Shown piece by piece: positions 22,383-36,806 of a DNA stretch of 64,000 nt. The translations under genes were made by a program, and so were the position numbers. Within the stretch, counting starts at the first letter, position 1. Each line of letters starts with the position of its first letter. The notes under the pieces were generated by a model. That model made no database searches. It was given only the letters and a program-made list of their open reading frames with translations, and had not been told where the DNA came from. Source of the stretch: Rhizoclosmatium globosum (Eukaryota; Chytridiomycota; Chytridiomycetes; Chytridiales; Chytriomycetaceae); NCBI GenBank assembly GCA_002104985.1, contig MCGO01000043.1, positions 124,001 to 188,000 of the forward strand, written 5' to 3'.

Positions 22383-25300
22383 ATGCTTGCGGACGCCCCA
22401 CCTCCTCCCACTGAGGAAGTGCAGCAAATTAATGATCCACCTGCGGTCGAAGAAGTTCAACCAGTCGAAGAGCCAGAGCCAGTGGAGAGTATTTCGGTTG
22501 TCATCGACAGATTCAAGCGACTTGTGACTTTGACAGGTTATGCTCATGAGATGTGGACTGAGGATCATGGTAATTTGGCCTCTGTATTGAGCAAAATTGA
22601 ATGAACACCCCTCATCTAGATGCTGTCGTGACGGACTTCATTCAAGATGCCAGTATTCGCAAAATGATTCTTCATATTGACAGCGAACGAAAAGTCCTGT
22701 GTGCTCAGCCATCGCTTCCTCAAAACTCGAAAGAAATTATGTATTTCATCAAGGAAGTTCCAGTCACTGCTGGTGAAACAAAGGACACTCTTGTCCCTAT
22801 CCCAATCAACTCACAGACGTTTGAAAAATGCTTTCAGTATGGAACCGTGAATGGAGACGTCATGGAGAGTTTACTTAGAATGATGCAAGGTGTATATGTT
22901 CCCATGTTTATGGAAAACAAGCAATGGCCAGAGTCAGTCAGAAAAGGTTTGTCGTGTGTTTGTTGGGTATATCTCACCACCACACAAACAGACTTTCGTT
23001 CGCAAATGCACAAGTTTATGGCTTTCTTGACTGACACCACGTTTCAAATTAAAGGCCACACGGTTTTGGTGAGTTTCCAATCTTCTACAACACATCAACT
23101 AAACAAATTCAATTCGCTCAGTACGTGCCGAACGAAGATTTTGTGAGCCCAGAGATTGCTGCGAAATCAAAAGATGTCGTTCAACGTCTTGAATCTTTGG
23201 TTATCCATTGGACTCGTCAAATCAAGGAGGTTGTCAACAATCAGCATACTTCCGAGAGCTCTGGTACACAACCTTCTTGTAACATTTATATTTTGCTAAT
23301 AACGTAAATCTTTGATCAGAAAATTCCGGTCCTTTGGAAGAGATCCAGTTCTGGCGATCCCGTTGTGATGATCTCTCGGGAATCAGTGAACAGTTGAATC
23401 GGGCCGACTTGAAGAAAATTCTTTCTGTCCTGGAGGCCGCCAAGTCTTCTTACCTCGAGCATTCTTACGCCTGTCTAATCTCATCAAGGAGGGAACCATG
23501 CAGGCTCAAGACAACTTGAGGTTTTTGTCCACACTGACTGAGGTAATCAACGACGGTCATATAAACAAACAACTAATTTCACATCAACAGCCATGTCAAA
23601 CTCTGGCCAGTTCCGAGCCAAAAGACATCCAAAACGTTCTCCCCAAACTCCTTAACTGCATCCGCATGATTTGGTCAAACTCAAAGAACTACAACACGAA
23701 AGAGCGTCTCACTAGTCTCCTCAGAAAAGTGTCCAGTGAAATCATTACCCGATGCTGTGCCAAAATTAGTCTCGACGAAATTTTCCATGGAGACGTTCAT
23801 GCCAGTATGACCAGTTTGCAAGACAGCATTAATTGCGGTGAGAACTGGAAAGCAACGTACAAGAGACAAGTCGTTCATATTTCAAAGTATGTGTTGAATA
23901 CTCCCGGTTGGGACTTTGATCAAAGCAGCATATTTGCACAAATCGATGCGTTTGTTCAAAGATGTCGTGATTTGCTCGAAGTGTGTGAAGGACAGATTCA
24001 GTTCAGCAGAAAGATTAGTGGAGGAGAAAAGGCACCGATTCCGATTTTGGCGGAACTAAGGGACCTGAAATTGCAAAAAGGTTTGTTTGTCACTCATTTG
24101 AAAGGTTAGCTGACTATCTTCTTGCCAGCTTGGAAGACATTGAGCTAGCTTTTGAAAGAAACATCGCGGCTTTGTGGAATATTAAAAGTTCATTCTCGAC
24201 GTAAAAGCTACTAGATGGCACGATGACTTGTGAGTTCAAAGAATTTGAATACCCATTCTAACGTCAACTCAATAGCAACGCATTCAAGCAAGGTGTTAAA
24301 GACCTCGAAGTTATGATGCAAAACACCATCATTTCGGCGTTTGAAGGAGCTCTTACCGTCGACGCAAGTGTCGAACTGCTTGAAATCTTTCACCATCTTG
24401 CCAAACGTGAAGCCATCAAAAGAACTGTGGAGAAAAAGACTGCTGACGTCTACTCTCTGTTCATGGTTGAGCTCAACACGGTTAAAGTGGAGTTTGAGAC
24501 CCATAGAAAGGCCCCAGAGATTCTTCGTTCACATCCAGACTTTTCAGGATCTGCTTACTGGGCCAGGTCTTTATTGAAGAGAGTTCAGTTCTCACAAGCA
24601 GCGCTCAACAGTGCCTATTATCTGCCATATACCCCTCTCGCTGACGAAGCCAAGCTTCAATATGATCCGTTGGTGAGTGCGTTGGAGGACTACATTTCCA
24701 AGACCCATGCTGAATGGGTGGCAAACGTTGATCCAAACCTCGGAGATAAACTTGAAGGAACTCTTATGGCTCGCCGTCATGGTGACTTCCTTGATATGAA
24801 GTTCGACCATGACTTGTTGCGCGCTTTTGCAGAGATTCACTACTGGCAAAAGCTGAAATTAGATGTCCCATTTTATGTCCAGGAAGTGTTTAGTAAGAGG
24901 GAGGAACTGCGTATTCTGCGAGAGAATGTGCTGTTGGTTGTTCGTGACTATAATTCCATTTTGGAGACATTGACCAAAGATGAACATGCTCTTTTCCGTG
25001 AGCGTATCAGATTCTTGGACAGAAAGATCAACCCAGGACTAACCAATCTAACCTGGGCTTCAAAAGGTTCGCACTTGTAACGTTTAACTTCAAATACTGA
25101 CAAAACCGACCAGGAATCACCGACTACTTCATCAAAGAATGTCGTCGACACTCGCACGACGTCCAGAAGACTGTATCCGAATTTATCGACTCAAACCACA
25201 AAATCCAAAAGTGCTGCAAGTCCATATCAGACACTTTGCTCTGGAACGTCGAAAAGAAGAAAATTTATGACCTATCGGACTTTGAGAATGCTCAAGAGAC

Positions 25301-28300
25301 TTGGCGTGAAGCTATTCGCAAAAAGCTGGCTACGACACACGACACCATCTTGCAAACACTCCAATCGCTTTTTGAGATATTCAAGAGTGATGGAAAAGAT
25401 GTATTCCAGCAGTGGATCAAATACGTGCAAAAGACCGATGGATTCGTTGAAGAAGCGTTAAGAGTCGCAGTCAAGAGATCATTACAGGAAATTGCAAAGG
25501 CGATCAACGGTGAAGGAAAAAATCGTGATGGTGGTGGTGAAATTCACCCACTCTTTAAAGTCAATGTTGTGTTGGAAGGTCAAAAGGTCGATTTCAGCCC
25601 AACTTTACAAACACTGGAAGACTCCGTGAATGAAATTGCTCGCGAAATGATATCTTGTATTGATGTAATCCCGTAAGTTATTTAATGAGTGACGTAAGCT
25701 GTTCTGATATGTTTTACTTAAGGCGTCTTACTGAAAAATTGGACCTTGACAAGAAAGCCTTGCCAACTATGTTTACGGTCATTCAGAATGAGGATGATGT
25801 TCTGAAGAATCTCGCGTTACTACAAAACGGAATGATGAATAACGCCACCAAATGCCAAAACTATCTGAGAAACTGGGACTCTTATCGTGAAATCTGGGAA
25901 ATCAACAAAGATGCTTTCATTCGTCGTTATGCAAAGCTCAAGCCTGCTTTATCCACTTTTGACGCTGATATCAATCGTTACAACGAAGTGGCCAACAACA
26001 CGCAGAAAGAGGAAACATTAACAAACATTAACTTCGTCCGATTGGATTCGTCTCCACTCAAGCATGCTCTTGTCAGTCACTGCAACGTCTGGCAAAACAA
26101 GCTGACTACGCTGCTCAACATCAATGCTATGACTGAGCTTAATAACCTACACGAAATGTTTGCAAAGAAAACTGAAAAGCTCATGGCAAGCCCCAACGAC
26201 TTGAACCAACTCTCTGAAAGTCTCGCACTGTTGACTCAACTTCAACAAGATGCTCCAGCCATTGAAAGTCAGTTCCAACCAATTCATGAGCAATACCAAA
26301 TCTTGGAGAAATATGAAGTTCAAATTCGAGAGGAAGAGAAGCGTCAGTTGGAGTCTTTGAGTGGAGCTTGGGTGGCTATGCAACAAACCATGGTGGAGGC
26401 GGAGAAAATGCTTCAAGACTCCAAGTCTAAGTTCAAATCAGATCTTCTCAGTTCCGTCGATGACTTTTCTAAGGTAGGGTCTTAATTGTGGTTCCTGAAG
26501 TGTTTTCTTAAGATTCATGTAGGGTATGTCTTCTGTTCGCGAAGAATTTACTTCCAAGGGTCCATTCGCAGCAAACTTTGGCGTGGAAAAGGCTTTGAAA
26601 GCCATTGGAGAATACAAGCAAATGATGATAAATGCTGCGGAACAAGAAGCAAACTCCAGAAAGGTCTTCGGGTCTTCAAGTTAGAGCAACCACCCAGCAA
26701 GGAAATTGGCCAAATTAACAGCGAATTGGAGTCTCTGCAACAAATCTGGCAATTGACGTCTGATGGGTTACCGTCTGGGAAGACTGGAGAACCAAACCAT
26801 TCTTGACTCTTGATGCATCTGAAATGGAAGAATCTGTTCAGAAGTTTTGAAAAAGCTTCAAAAGATGGGCAAAGAAATGAAAGAATGGGGTAGTACACTG
26901 TGCCTCTTCAAAAGAATATGCTAACAATGATACAGATGTTTATGTGAATCTCCGTGAGAAAATCAGTCAAACTCGCCGAACCATCCCTGTACTCACCGAC
27001 TTGAAGAATCCAGCTATGAGAGATCGTCACTGGAATCAAATTATGGAAGAAACTGGAAAAACTTTCGACCCTAATAGCCCACAATTCTCTCTCGAAAAGA
27101 TCTTTGAAATTGGATTGGATCAGTAAGTTGATTAGAAGTATTTTTCCCTTAAGCTAACATTATTTTAAAGATATGGTGAATCCATCAACGCACTTTCTGG
27201 AGCTGCCACGAAGGAGTTGTCGATTGAGCAAGGGCTTCAAGAAATTGAAAAGGCTTGGTCAGAACTTGACTTGGATGTTGTTCCATATAAGGATGACAAG
27301 GGATACTTCAAGATCAGAAGCACTGACGATCTGTTCCAACTATTGGAAGACAACCAAGTTACTCTGTCCGCTATGAAGGCGTCAAAATTCTTTCTTGCGT
27401 TCCAATCACAAGTGGACCACTGGGAAAGAACTCTGTCCCTCATTACTGAAGCGATCGAAGTATTGCTTCAAGTTCAGCGTCAATGGATGTATCTCGAGAA
27501 TATCTTTGTCGGGGCTGAGGATATTAGAAAACAGCTGCCAAAGGAGTCTACAATGTTTGATGGTGTCAACGTGAACTACAAAGCTATTATGGTAAAAATT
27601 GTTGCGGATAAGAACGCAAGGCGCGCTACTCATGTCGATGGATTAATTCCAATGTTAAACGATATGAACGCAAAGCTTGAAAAAATTCAAAAGAGTCTTG
27701 ACATGTATTTGGTGAGTGATTTGGTTTATGAATCATAACTTACGAATTCAACAGGAAACCAAAAGACAAGCCTTTCCAAGATTCTATTTCCTTTCCAACG
27801 ATGACTTGCTCGAAATTTTAGGTCAGGCAAAGGATCCAACCGCCGTTCAACCACATTTGAAGAAGTGCTTCGATAACTTATACAAGCTCGAATTGACAAC
27901 TGTGGGAACCGATAGTCGAAGGCATTATGAAGCAATTGGTATGCATTCTGGAGATGGAGAATTTGTACCGTACTTCAGTCCGTGTGTAATTGAAGGACCT
28001 GTTGAATCTTGGTTGACAGACGTTGAATCTGTTATGCGATCCACCTTGAGAAAGCTCCTTCTTGGCTGTTTGATGGCACAAAAGAAATCTAAAAAAGACA
28101 AGTGGATTAAAGATTGGCCTGGACAGTTGCTCATCACATCTGGTTTGGTCTCGTGGACACAAGACTGTACCAAGGCGTTGATTGAAGTCGAGAAGGGCGA
28201 GAAGCATGCTCTTAAAACATTGAAGAAGAAGCAAATCAGTGGTTTGAAAAAGCTTGCGGATTTGATTCGCTCTCCACTGAGCAAAGTTGAGCGAAAGAAA

Positions 28301-31300
28301 ATTATCGCCCTCATCACAGTTGAAGTTCACTCGCGTGACGTCATCGAGAAGATGGCAAAACTTGGTTGTAACAGTGTGAACGCATTTGAATGGATTAGTC
28401 AACTTCGGTTTTATTGGGAAAAGAAGGAAAAGATGATGAGGACTGCTTCATTCGTCAAATTAACACTCATTTCCGATACGGTTATGAATATCTTGGAAAC
28501 AGTGGTCGTCTTGTTATTACTCCTTTAACAGATAGATGCTATATGACGCTTACAACAGCTCTTCATTTACAAAGAGGAGGAAGCCCTCAAGGACCTGCTG
28601 GAACTGGTAAAACCGAGACTGTGAAGGATTTAGGAAAAGCACTGGGAAAATACGTTATTGTATTCAACTGTAGTGACGCGTTGGACTATATCTCAATTGG
28701 AAGAATGTTCTCTGGTCTGGCCCAAACTGGTGCTTGGGGTTGCTTCGACGAATTTAATCGTATTGATATTGAAGTATTATCCGTCGTGGCTCTGCAAATT
28801 TCTTGTATCTTGACTGCCATTGCCCGTGTCGCAAAGACATTCGTATTCGAAGGAAAAGAGATTAAGCTGAACGTTAACTGTGGTATTTTCATCACCATGA
28901 ATCCTGGTTACGCTGGTCGTTCTGAACTTCCAGACAACTTGAAGGCCTTGTTTAGACCTGTATCTATGATGACACCTGACACAGCTATGATTGCGGAAAT
29001 CATGCTTTTCGCTGAAGGATTCTCCAATACCAGAAATCTAGCCAAGAAGGTTGATACGTTGTACCGCCTCTCTGCTCAGCAGTTGTCCAAACAAGATCAC
29101 TATGATTTCAACTTGAGAGCCTTGACCGCCGCGCTGAGATCGGCAGGAGGGCGAAAACGAGGAGACCCCATCTCTGCTGATGACTCCATTCTGATGAACA
29201 GTATGAAAGAAAACAACGTCCCGAAGTTGACTGCTGAAGACGTCCCTCTTTTTAACGGCATTCTTTCAGACTTGTTCCCCGGAGTTGAAACTACCAACCC
29301 AGACTATACAGAGTTCCGAAACGTTGCCATTGAAGAAATGAGAGCCGCAAACTTGCAACCTATCGAAACAATGCTTCACAAGATTATTCAGTTGTACGAA
29401 ACAAAGTGTGCGCGTCACGGAGTTATGATTGTTGGTGCAACTGGAGTTGGCAAGACCACAGTCAGTAAAATGCTTCAAGCCACTCTTACAAAACTGTCAA
29501 AAATCAAACCAGAGATGTACGTTCCAGCGAAAGCGTTTTACATTAATCCAAAGGCAATCTCTCTCGGCGAGTTGTATGGAGAAGTGAACATCACATCCAA
29601 TGAGTGGACAGACGGAGTTCTTTCAAATGTCATGCGTTTCACATGCTCTGACGAAAAGAAAGACCAAAAGTGGATTGTTTTGGATGGCCCAGTTGATACC
29701 CTGTGGATCGAGAGTATGAACACTGTTTTGGATGACAACAAAGTGCTTACACTGATCAACGGTGAACGTATCGCTATGCCGGAGCAAGTTTCCTTGCTAT
29801 TTGAGGTCATGGATTTGTCAACAGCCAGTCCAGCCACTGTTAGTCGAGCAGGAATTGTGTACATGGACTACGTTTCCATCACATGGAGACCTTATGTCGA
29901 TTCCTGGATCGCAGCTAGACCAGAGAAACAATCTCAAGATATTCTTCGACGACTCATCGAAAAATACATTCCCCAAGTTCTTGAATTCCGTAAAGGATGC
30001 GAGGAACTTGTCCCAGTCCCCGAAATTGCAGCTATCAAGGCATTCTGTATCCTATTTGATGCTCTTGCCCTTCCAGAAAACGGAGTCGACGTAAATGACC
30101 CAGATACGTACCCGAGAATGATTGAGTTATGGTTCCTCTTCTCAGTCATTTGGTCTCTTGGAGGAACACTGACGGACGAAAGCCGCAGATCGTTTGATAT
30201 GTTCCTCCGTGAGATTGAAGGCCAGTTCCCAAGTAAAGACACCGTTTACGAATACCTTGTTGACAAGCAAAACAAGACTTGGGCTGCGTGGGAGGACAAA
30301 TTGCCCACTGGTTGGAGGTATCAACCTGGAATTCCATTTTACAAAATCTTTGTTCCAACTGTGGACACTATTCGAAATGAGTTCGTCGTTCAGTCCTTGA
30401 TCAATAGAAAGGCACCATTGCTGTTGGTCGGTGACGTTGGAACGGGAAAAACGAGTTTGATCAACAGTGTTTTGGCCAACTTGGATAGCAAATGGAGTCT
30501 CTTGAATATTAACATGTCTGCCCAGACAAGTTCAAACGCAGTACAGATGATTTTGGAGAGCAAAGTTGAGAAGCGAACCAAAAACATCTTCGTCCCAATA
30601 GGAGGCAAGCAATTGGTTGCTTTCATTGATGACTTCAATATGCCACTGAAAGATACTTTCTTCTCTCAACCACCACTGGAGCTCATCCGCCACTGGATGG
30701 ATTATGGTTTCGTTTACGACCGTCAGAAACAAACTGTCAAGTTTATTAACGACATTCTTGTCATTACAGCCATGGGTCCTCCAGGAGGAGGTCGTCAAAA
30801 GATCAGTCCAAGAATTCAATCCAGATTCAACGTGATTAATATGACGTTCCCTAAGGAGGTTTCATTAGCTCGCATCTTCGGAACTATTTTGAATCAAAAG
30901 CTGCAAGAATTTGAGGAAGATATTAAACCATTGGGCGACATCATTACACAAGCAACCATTGAAATCTACCACACCGTCATCGCCCAACTACTTCCAACGC
31001 CTGCGAAAATGCATTATCTCTTCAACCTTAGAGACATTTCGAAAGTCTTCCAAGGCTTGTTGAGGGCCAACAAAGACTACTTTGACTCACGGGATTCGTT
31101 AACAAAACTCTGGATTCATGAGCTTTACCGCGTCTTTGCCGATCGTTTGATCGACAGTGAAGATCGTGGCTATTTTACCAAGCTCGTTGACGACAAGTTG
31201 GTTGCACTTTTTTCCAGTGCCATTAAAATCCTCTATCCTGACAAAAGAATGTCTCTCTTCGGTGACTTCATGGGAGATGGAGACCCGATCTACGAAGAAA

Positions 31301-34300
31301 TTGATGATGCCGACAAACTGAAAAAGTTTATTGACGAAAAGCTTCAAGAGTACAACTTTGAGCCAGGATTCATCCAGATTGATCTGGTTCTATTCAGAGA
31401 TGCAATCGAACACATCTGCCGCATAACTAGAATCTTGAGACTTCCTTGTGGAAACGTTTTGCTAGTTGGTGTCGGCGGTAGTGGACGACAGTCGTTGTCT
31501 CGCCTTGCTTCGTATATCGTTGAAACTGCAGTCTTCCAAATCAAAATCACCAAGTACTACCGCCACATTGAGTTCAGAGAAGATTTGAAGAGTCTCTACC
31601 GACTAGCGGGAGTTGACAACAAGCCCACAGCCTTCGTTTTCACGGACTCTCAAATTCTAAACGAAAGTTTCTTGGAAGATGTCAGCAATATTTTAAGTAG
31701 TGGAGAAGTTCCCAACTTGTTCACGAATGACGAGCTCAATGAAATCAAAAACAATCTCAAGTCAGGAGACGGAAAAGCTGTGAGCGAAATCGGTGACGCT
31801 ATGTGTAAGTTCCCTCATTGACAGATTTACATCTTTGCTAACATATAATCATAGACAACTTCTTCATCAATCGAGTCCGTGATAATCTTCACATTGTGTT
31901 ATGTATGTCTCCTGTCGGTGACGCTTTCAGAAACAGACTTCGTATGTTCCCATCACTTGTGAACTGCTGTACAATCGATTGGTTCAGTGAATGGCCTGAA
32001 GATGCCTTGCAGGAAGTCGCTTTGAAGTATCTTGAAGACGTAGATCTTGGTTCAGATCAAGCAAAGAAAGCAGTTTCAAGTGTTTTCGTCTCCGTTCACA
32101 TGTCTGTCGTCGAGATGTCAAAGAAGATGCTTGCTGAATTGAAGAGAATCAACTACGTCACTCCAACAAATTACTTGGAACTTGTGACTGGTTACAGAGA
32201 GTTTCTACGTGAGAAACGAAAAGAGATAGGAGAATCTGCGTCAAAGTTGAGAAACGGTCTTAGCAAACTCGACGACACTAGAACATCCGTCGAAAAAATT
32301 TCTGTGGAATTAGAGGTCGCGAAAAAGCAAGTGGCTCAATTTCAGAAGCAGTGTGAGGACTACTTGGTCATCATTGTGCAGCAGAAAAGAGAGGCTGACG
32401 AACAAGCGAAGGGTGTGTCCGTCAAAGCTGAAAAACTTGGAGTTGAAGAAGAGGAGGTTCGAGCTGTCGCTGATGCCGCCCAAGCCGATTTAGATCAAGC
32501 ACTTCCTGCTTTGAACTCGGCCGTGAAGGCGCTGGAAGGAATTAACAAGAAAGATTTGCAAGAAATTCGTTCATATGGTAAACCACCACCTCTCGTCGAA
32601 AAGGTTATGGAAGCTGTCATGGTTCTGAAGAAGAGTGAACCAACTTGGGATGAGGCTAAACGACAACTTGGAAACCCATACTTCATCAAACAGCTCATTA
32701 ACTTTGACAAGGACAACATATCCGACAAGATTCTCAAGAAGACTTCTCAATACTGTGCAGATGAGAACTTCCAACCAGATGTCGTTGGTCGTGTGTCTGG
32801 TGCTTCCAAATCCCTTTGTATGTGGGTTCGTGCCATGGAAACCTACGGAATTATCTTCAGACAAGTAGCACCCAAGAAGGAGAAACTCAAAAACGCTCAA
32901 GATACTCTTGAAAAGAAGCAGAAAACTCTCCGAGAAGCCAAAGCCAAGCTTCAAGAGATTCAAGACAAACTTACCGAGTTGAAGAACCAATATGACGAAA
33001 AGGTATCGTTGAAGGAAAAGCTGAGACAAGATTCCGAGCAAACAGAGTTGAAGTTGACTCGTGCAGAGCAGCTTGTGTCTGGTTTGGCGGGAGAGCGAGA
33101 CCGTTGGGAGAGAAGTATCAAATTGTATGAAGAAGCAATGCGATACTTGCCTGGAGACTGTTTGTTAGCAGCAGCCTTCTTGTCATATGCAGGTGCATTC
33201 AACAGCACATACCGTGTCTCTTTGGTCGATAATGTCTGGCTTGCACAAATCAAAGCGCTTGAGATTCCATTTTCTCCTGACTTCACGTTTGACAAGTTCA
33301 TGGGGAAACCGACAGATATTCGCGACTGGAATATTCAAGGACTTCCATCAGACGCGTTCTCAGCTGAGAACGGTATTATTGTGACAAAGGGACGCAGATG
33401 GCCTTTGATGATTGGTATGTGTGTCACTTGCAACTGAGGTAACTGTTGACACTTTTTTTCTTAGATCCACAAGGGCAAGCAAACACTTGGATCAAGAATA
33501 TGGAAGCTAAACGTGACTTGAAAATTATTGATCTGAAGCAACCAGATTTCCTTCGAACACTGGAAAACGCAATTCAATACGGTATACCCGTTCTTCTTCA
33601 AGGTTTAGCCGAGTCTATTGATCCCGCACTTGATCCTGTCTTGAACAAATCTGTCGTTAAAAAGGGAGGTTTACTTGTCATCAAACTTGGAGATAAGGAA
33701 GTCGAGTACAACCCAGACTTCCGCTTCTACCTCACAACAAAACTCGCAAATCCAAAATACCCTCCCGAAGTCTTTGCAAAAGCAACTATTGTCAACTTCG
33801 CTGTCAAGGAGAAGGGTCTTGAGGATCAGCTGTTGGGTATTGTAGTGCGACGAGAAAAACCCGAGCTGGAAGAACAAAAGAACGCGCTCGTGTCTAACGT
33901 GGCCGCTGCAAAGAGAAAACTCGTTGAGTTGGAAGATGAAATTCTGTATCTGTTGAGTACGGCTCAAGGATCTCTGTTGGATGATGAGAAGCTTGTGAAC
34001 ACACTTCAATCATCAAAGTCAATTGCTGAAGAAGTGACGCAACAGTTGGTTGTTAGTGAACAAACTGAGAAGCGAATCGATGCTGCGAGAGAAGGATACA
34101 GACCTTCTGCAAAACGAGCGTCCATCCTGTACTTTGTCCTCAACGATTTGGCAACTGTGGATCCTATGTATCAGTTCTCTCTGGACGCATATGTAGACTT
34201 GTTTGAGAAATCTATTGGAAAGAGTAAGAGGTTTGAAGACCTTGGTGAACGTATTACGTCCTTGAACGAGTACCATACCTACGCAGTGTACAAAAACACG

Positions 34301-36711
34301 TGTCGTGGTTTGTTTGAGAAGCACAAGTTGCTCTTCGCACTTCAAATGACTGTCAAGATTATGGAAGCCGCTGGAAAATTGAATCGTGACGAATATGAAT
34401 TCTTCCTTCGTGGAGGAATGGTTTTGGACAAAGATGCACAGAGGCCGAATCCATTTACAGAATGGTGAGTTAAATGATATTTTTTGTGTTTGCGTTTTTA
34501 ACAACGAGAACCAGGATCTCCGAAGAAACTTGGGACAATATCACCGAACTCGATAATTTGCCTGCATTCAGCGGTCTAGTTAGTGCAATCGAGCAGAGTG
34601 AACGTGAATGGAAGAGTTGGTTCATGAGCAGTGACCCAGAAGTCTTGGCTCTCCCAGGAGAGTGGGAAAACAAAGTCAACGACCTCCAGCGAATGTTAAT
34701 TGTTCGCACTTTCCGTTCTGATCGTATCCTCTTCTGTGCTCAAGCCTTTGTTGCAACAAACTTGGGCCAGAAATTCACTGAACCACCGCTTCTAGATGTT
34801 GCCGATATTCTATTGGATTCTTCACCGAAAATCCCACTCGTCTTTGTGTTGAGTCCAGGAGTGGATCCAACCTTGGACCTAATTGCCCTTGCCAACAAAC
34901 AAGGAATGGGTAAAAAGTTCCACTATATTTCACTGGGTCAAGGACAATCTCCCAAAGCTGCCAAACTTATCCAAGAAGGAATCAAGGAAGGAACATGGGT
35001 CTTCTTAGCCAACTGTCACTTGTCAATCTCTTGGATGCCAGCCTTGGACAAAATCATTGAAATTATTCCGTCAGAGAACCCACATCCAGACTTTAGATTG
35101 TGGTTGTCGAGTAGTCCTCACCCTCAATTCCCCATCTCTATTCTTCAAGTCAGTATTAAAATGACTACGGAGCCGCCTAAGGGAGTCAAAGCGAATATGA
35201 CTCGTTTGTATAATCTCTTCACCGAAGAAACGTACCACAAGACCAAGAAACCAGAAGTCTACGAAAAACTTCTATTCTCACTCTGTTTCTTCCATAGTCT
35301 CCTTCTCGAACGCAAAAAGTTCCTCACTCTGGGTTGGAACGTCACCTGTGACTTCAACAACTCTGACTTTGATGTATGTGAGAACATTTTGGTTGTGTTA
35401 TTGGACGAGTACCCCGAAACTCCTTGGGATGCGTTAAAGTACTTGATCGCTGAAGCAAACTATGGAGGTCGTATTACTGATGACTGGGATCGCCGTATCC
35501 TCAGAAGTTATATCAGTCAGTTGTTCAACGAGGAAGCCTTGACAGAGCCACAGTATAAAGTGTGTTCGATGCCAAACTACTACATTCCGGAGAACACTGA
35601 TCTGGTGACTGTGAGAGAGTACATCAATACATTCCCTGGATTGGATAAGCCGGAAGTGTTTGGTCAGCATCCAAATGCAGATATTGCTTCTCAGATTCGA
35701 GAATCCGCCAATATGTTGTTGTCGCTGCTTTCATTGCAGCCACAAGTTAGTTCTGCTGGTGGTGTTAGTCGTGAAGAGAAAGTATCTGCGATTGCTGCTG
35801 ATATTCTCAAGAAGCTGCCAGAGGATATCGACTATGAAGGAACAAAGAGACAGTTTTCCCTGGATTCTTCCCCACTGATTGTTGTACTTCTGCAAGAGAT
35901 TCAGAGATACAATGTCTTGCTAGGAAACATGAGAAAGTCTTGTATTGACATTCAGAACGCTGTGAAGGGAATCATTGTTATGACATCGGACTTGGAAGAA
36001 ACCTTCAATGCAATTTCCGATGGACGTGTTCCATTGCTGTGGGGAAAAGCTTTCTTTACGTTGAAGCCACTGGCATCGTGGACCAGAGACCTTTTGCTAC
36101 GTCTTGAGCATTTTAATGAGTGGTCGAAAGGGTAAGTTTTGGTACATCTTGACGTTAGTGAGCTGACTGATTGCGTTACAGAAATGAACCAAAGCTCTTC
36201 TGGCTTGGAGCCTTTACATTCCCTACAGGATTCCTCACTGCCATTTTACAAAAGACTGCAAGAAAGAACAATATTCCCATTGATGTGCTGTCCTGGGAAT
36301 TCAATGTCTTACAATTGGAAGATGATAACCCTAACCATATTCAATCCGCACCAAAGGAAGGAGCTTACATCAAGAATTTATATTTGGAAGGCGCAGGATT
36401 TGATCGAAAGAACAACTGCTTGAAGGATTCTAAGCCTATGGAGCTTATCACACCGCTTCCACCTGTCCATTTCAAGCCTGTTGAGAGTAAGAAGAAGTCT
36501 GGTAAAGGATTGTATGCATGTCCACTATACTACTATCCGATTCGTACCGGAACAAGGTTTGTTTTTCCTTCCTTTATACGCCTTTTGAATACTTACAATC
36601 TTTCACAGAGAACGGCCATCTTATATTGTGACGTTGGATTTGAAGGCGGGTGGATTCGACCAAGACTTTTATATCAAGAAGGGAACAGCTGCCCTCGCAA
36701 GTCTTGCTTAG
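22383..36711 (+). CDS. Axonemal dynein heavy chain (DNAH2-like), full length
   Basis: Microtubule motor of the flagellar axoneme. About 14.3 kb and roughly 4,400 residues with many short introns. The tail (to about 25.7 kb) and linker (about 25.7-28.4 kb) are followed by the six-AAA ring. AAA1 carries ITPLTDRCYMTL, GPAGTGKTET near 28590 and GCFDEFNRID. AAA2 carries GATGVGKTTV near 29430, AAA3 GDVGTGKTSL near 30430 and AAA4 GVGGSGRQSL near 31470. The stalk coiled coil spans about 32.2-33.1 kb. AAA5/6 follow, then a C-terminal domain with CPLYYYPIRTGT, ending KKGTAALASLA. One-base breaks lie near 22601 (GAAATG read as GAATG) and 28427 (after FYWEK). Elsewhere very long frames are open, the longest 1,135 codons. 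DNAH2-like is my best class guess; axonemal identity is firm. Confidence 0.92.
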
Positions 36712-36806
36712 TTGTGTGTTTTATAATTATGTTACGTATTTTTTTATTTTTAAATAGACTTCTTTGATTCTACTTTCATTATTGATTTCTCTTGGAAACA
36801 GCGAAG

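Noticed and set aside
27878..28402. 174-codon minus-strand ORF within the dynein locus
   Set aside because: It lies opposite the linker-coding exon of dynein, shows no motif and is explained by codon composition.
33671..34504. Two long minus-strand ORFs (112 and 161 codons)
   Set aside because: Antisense to AAA5/AAA6 exons of dynein, with no independent features.
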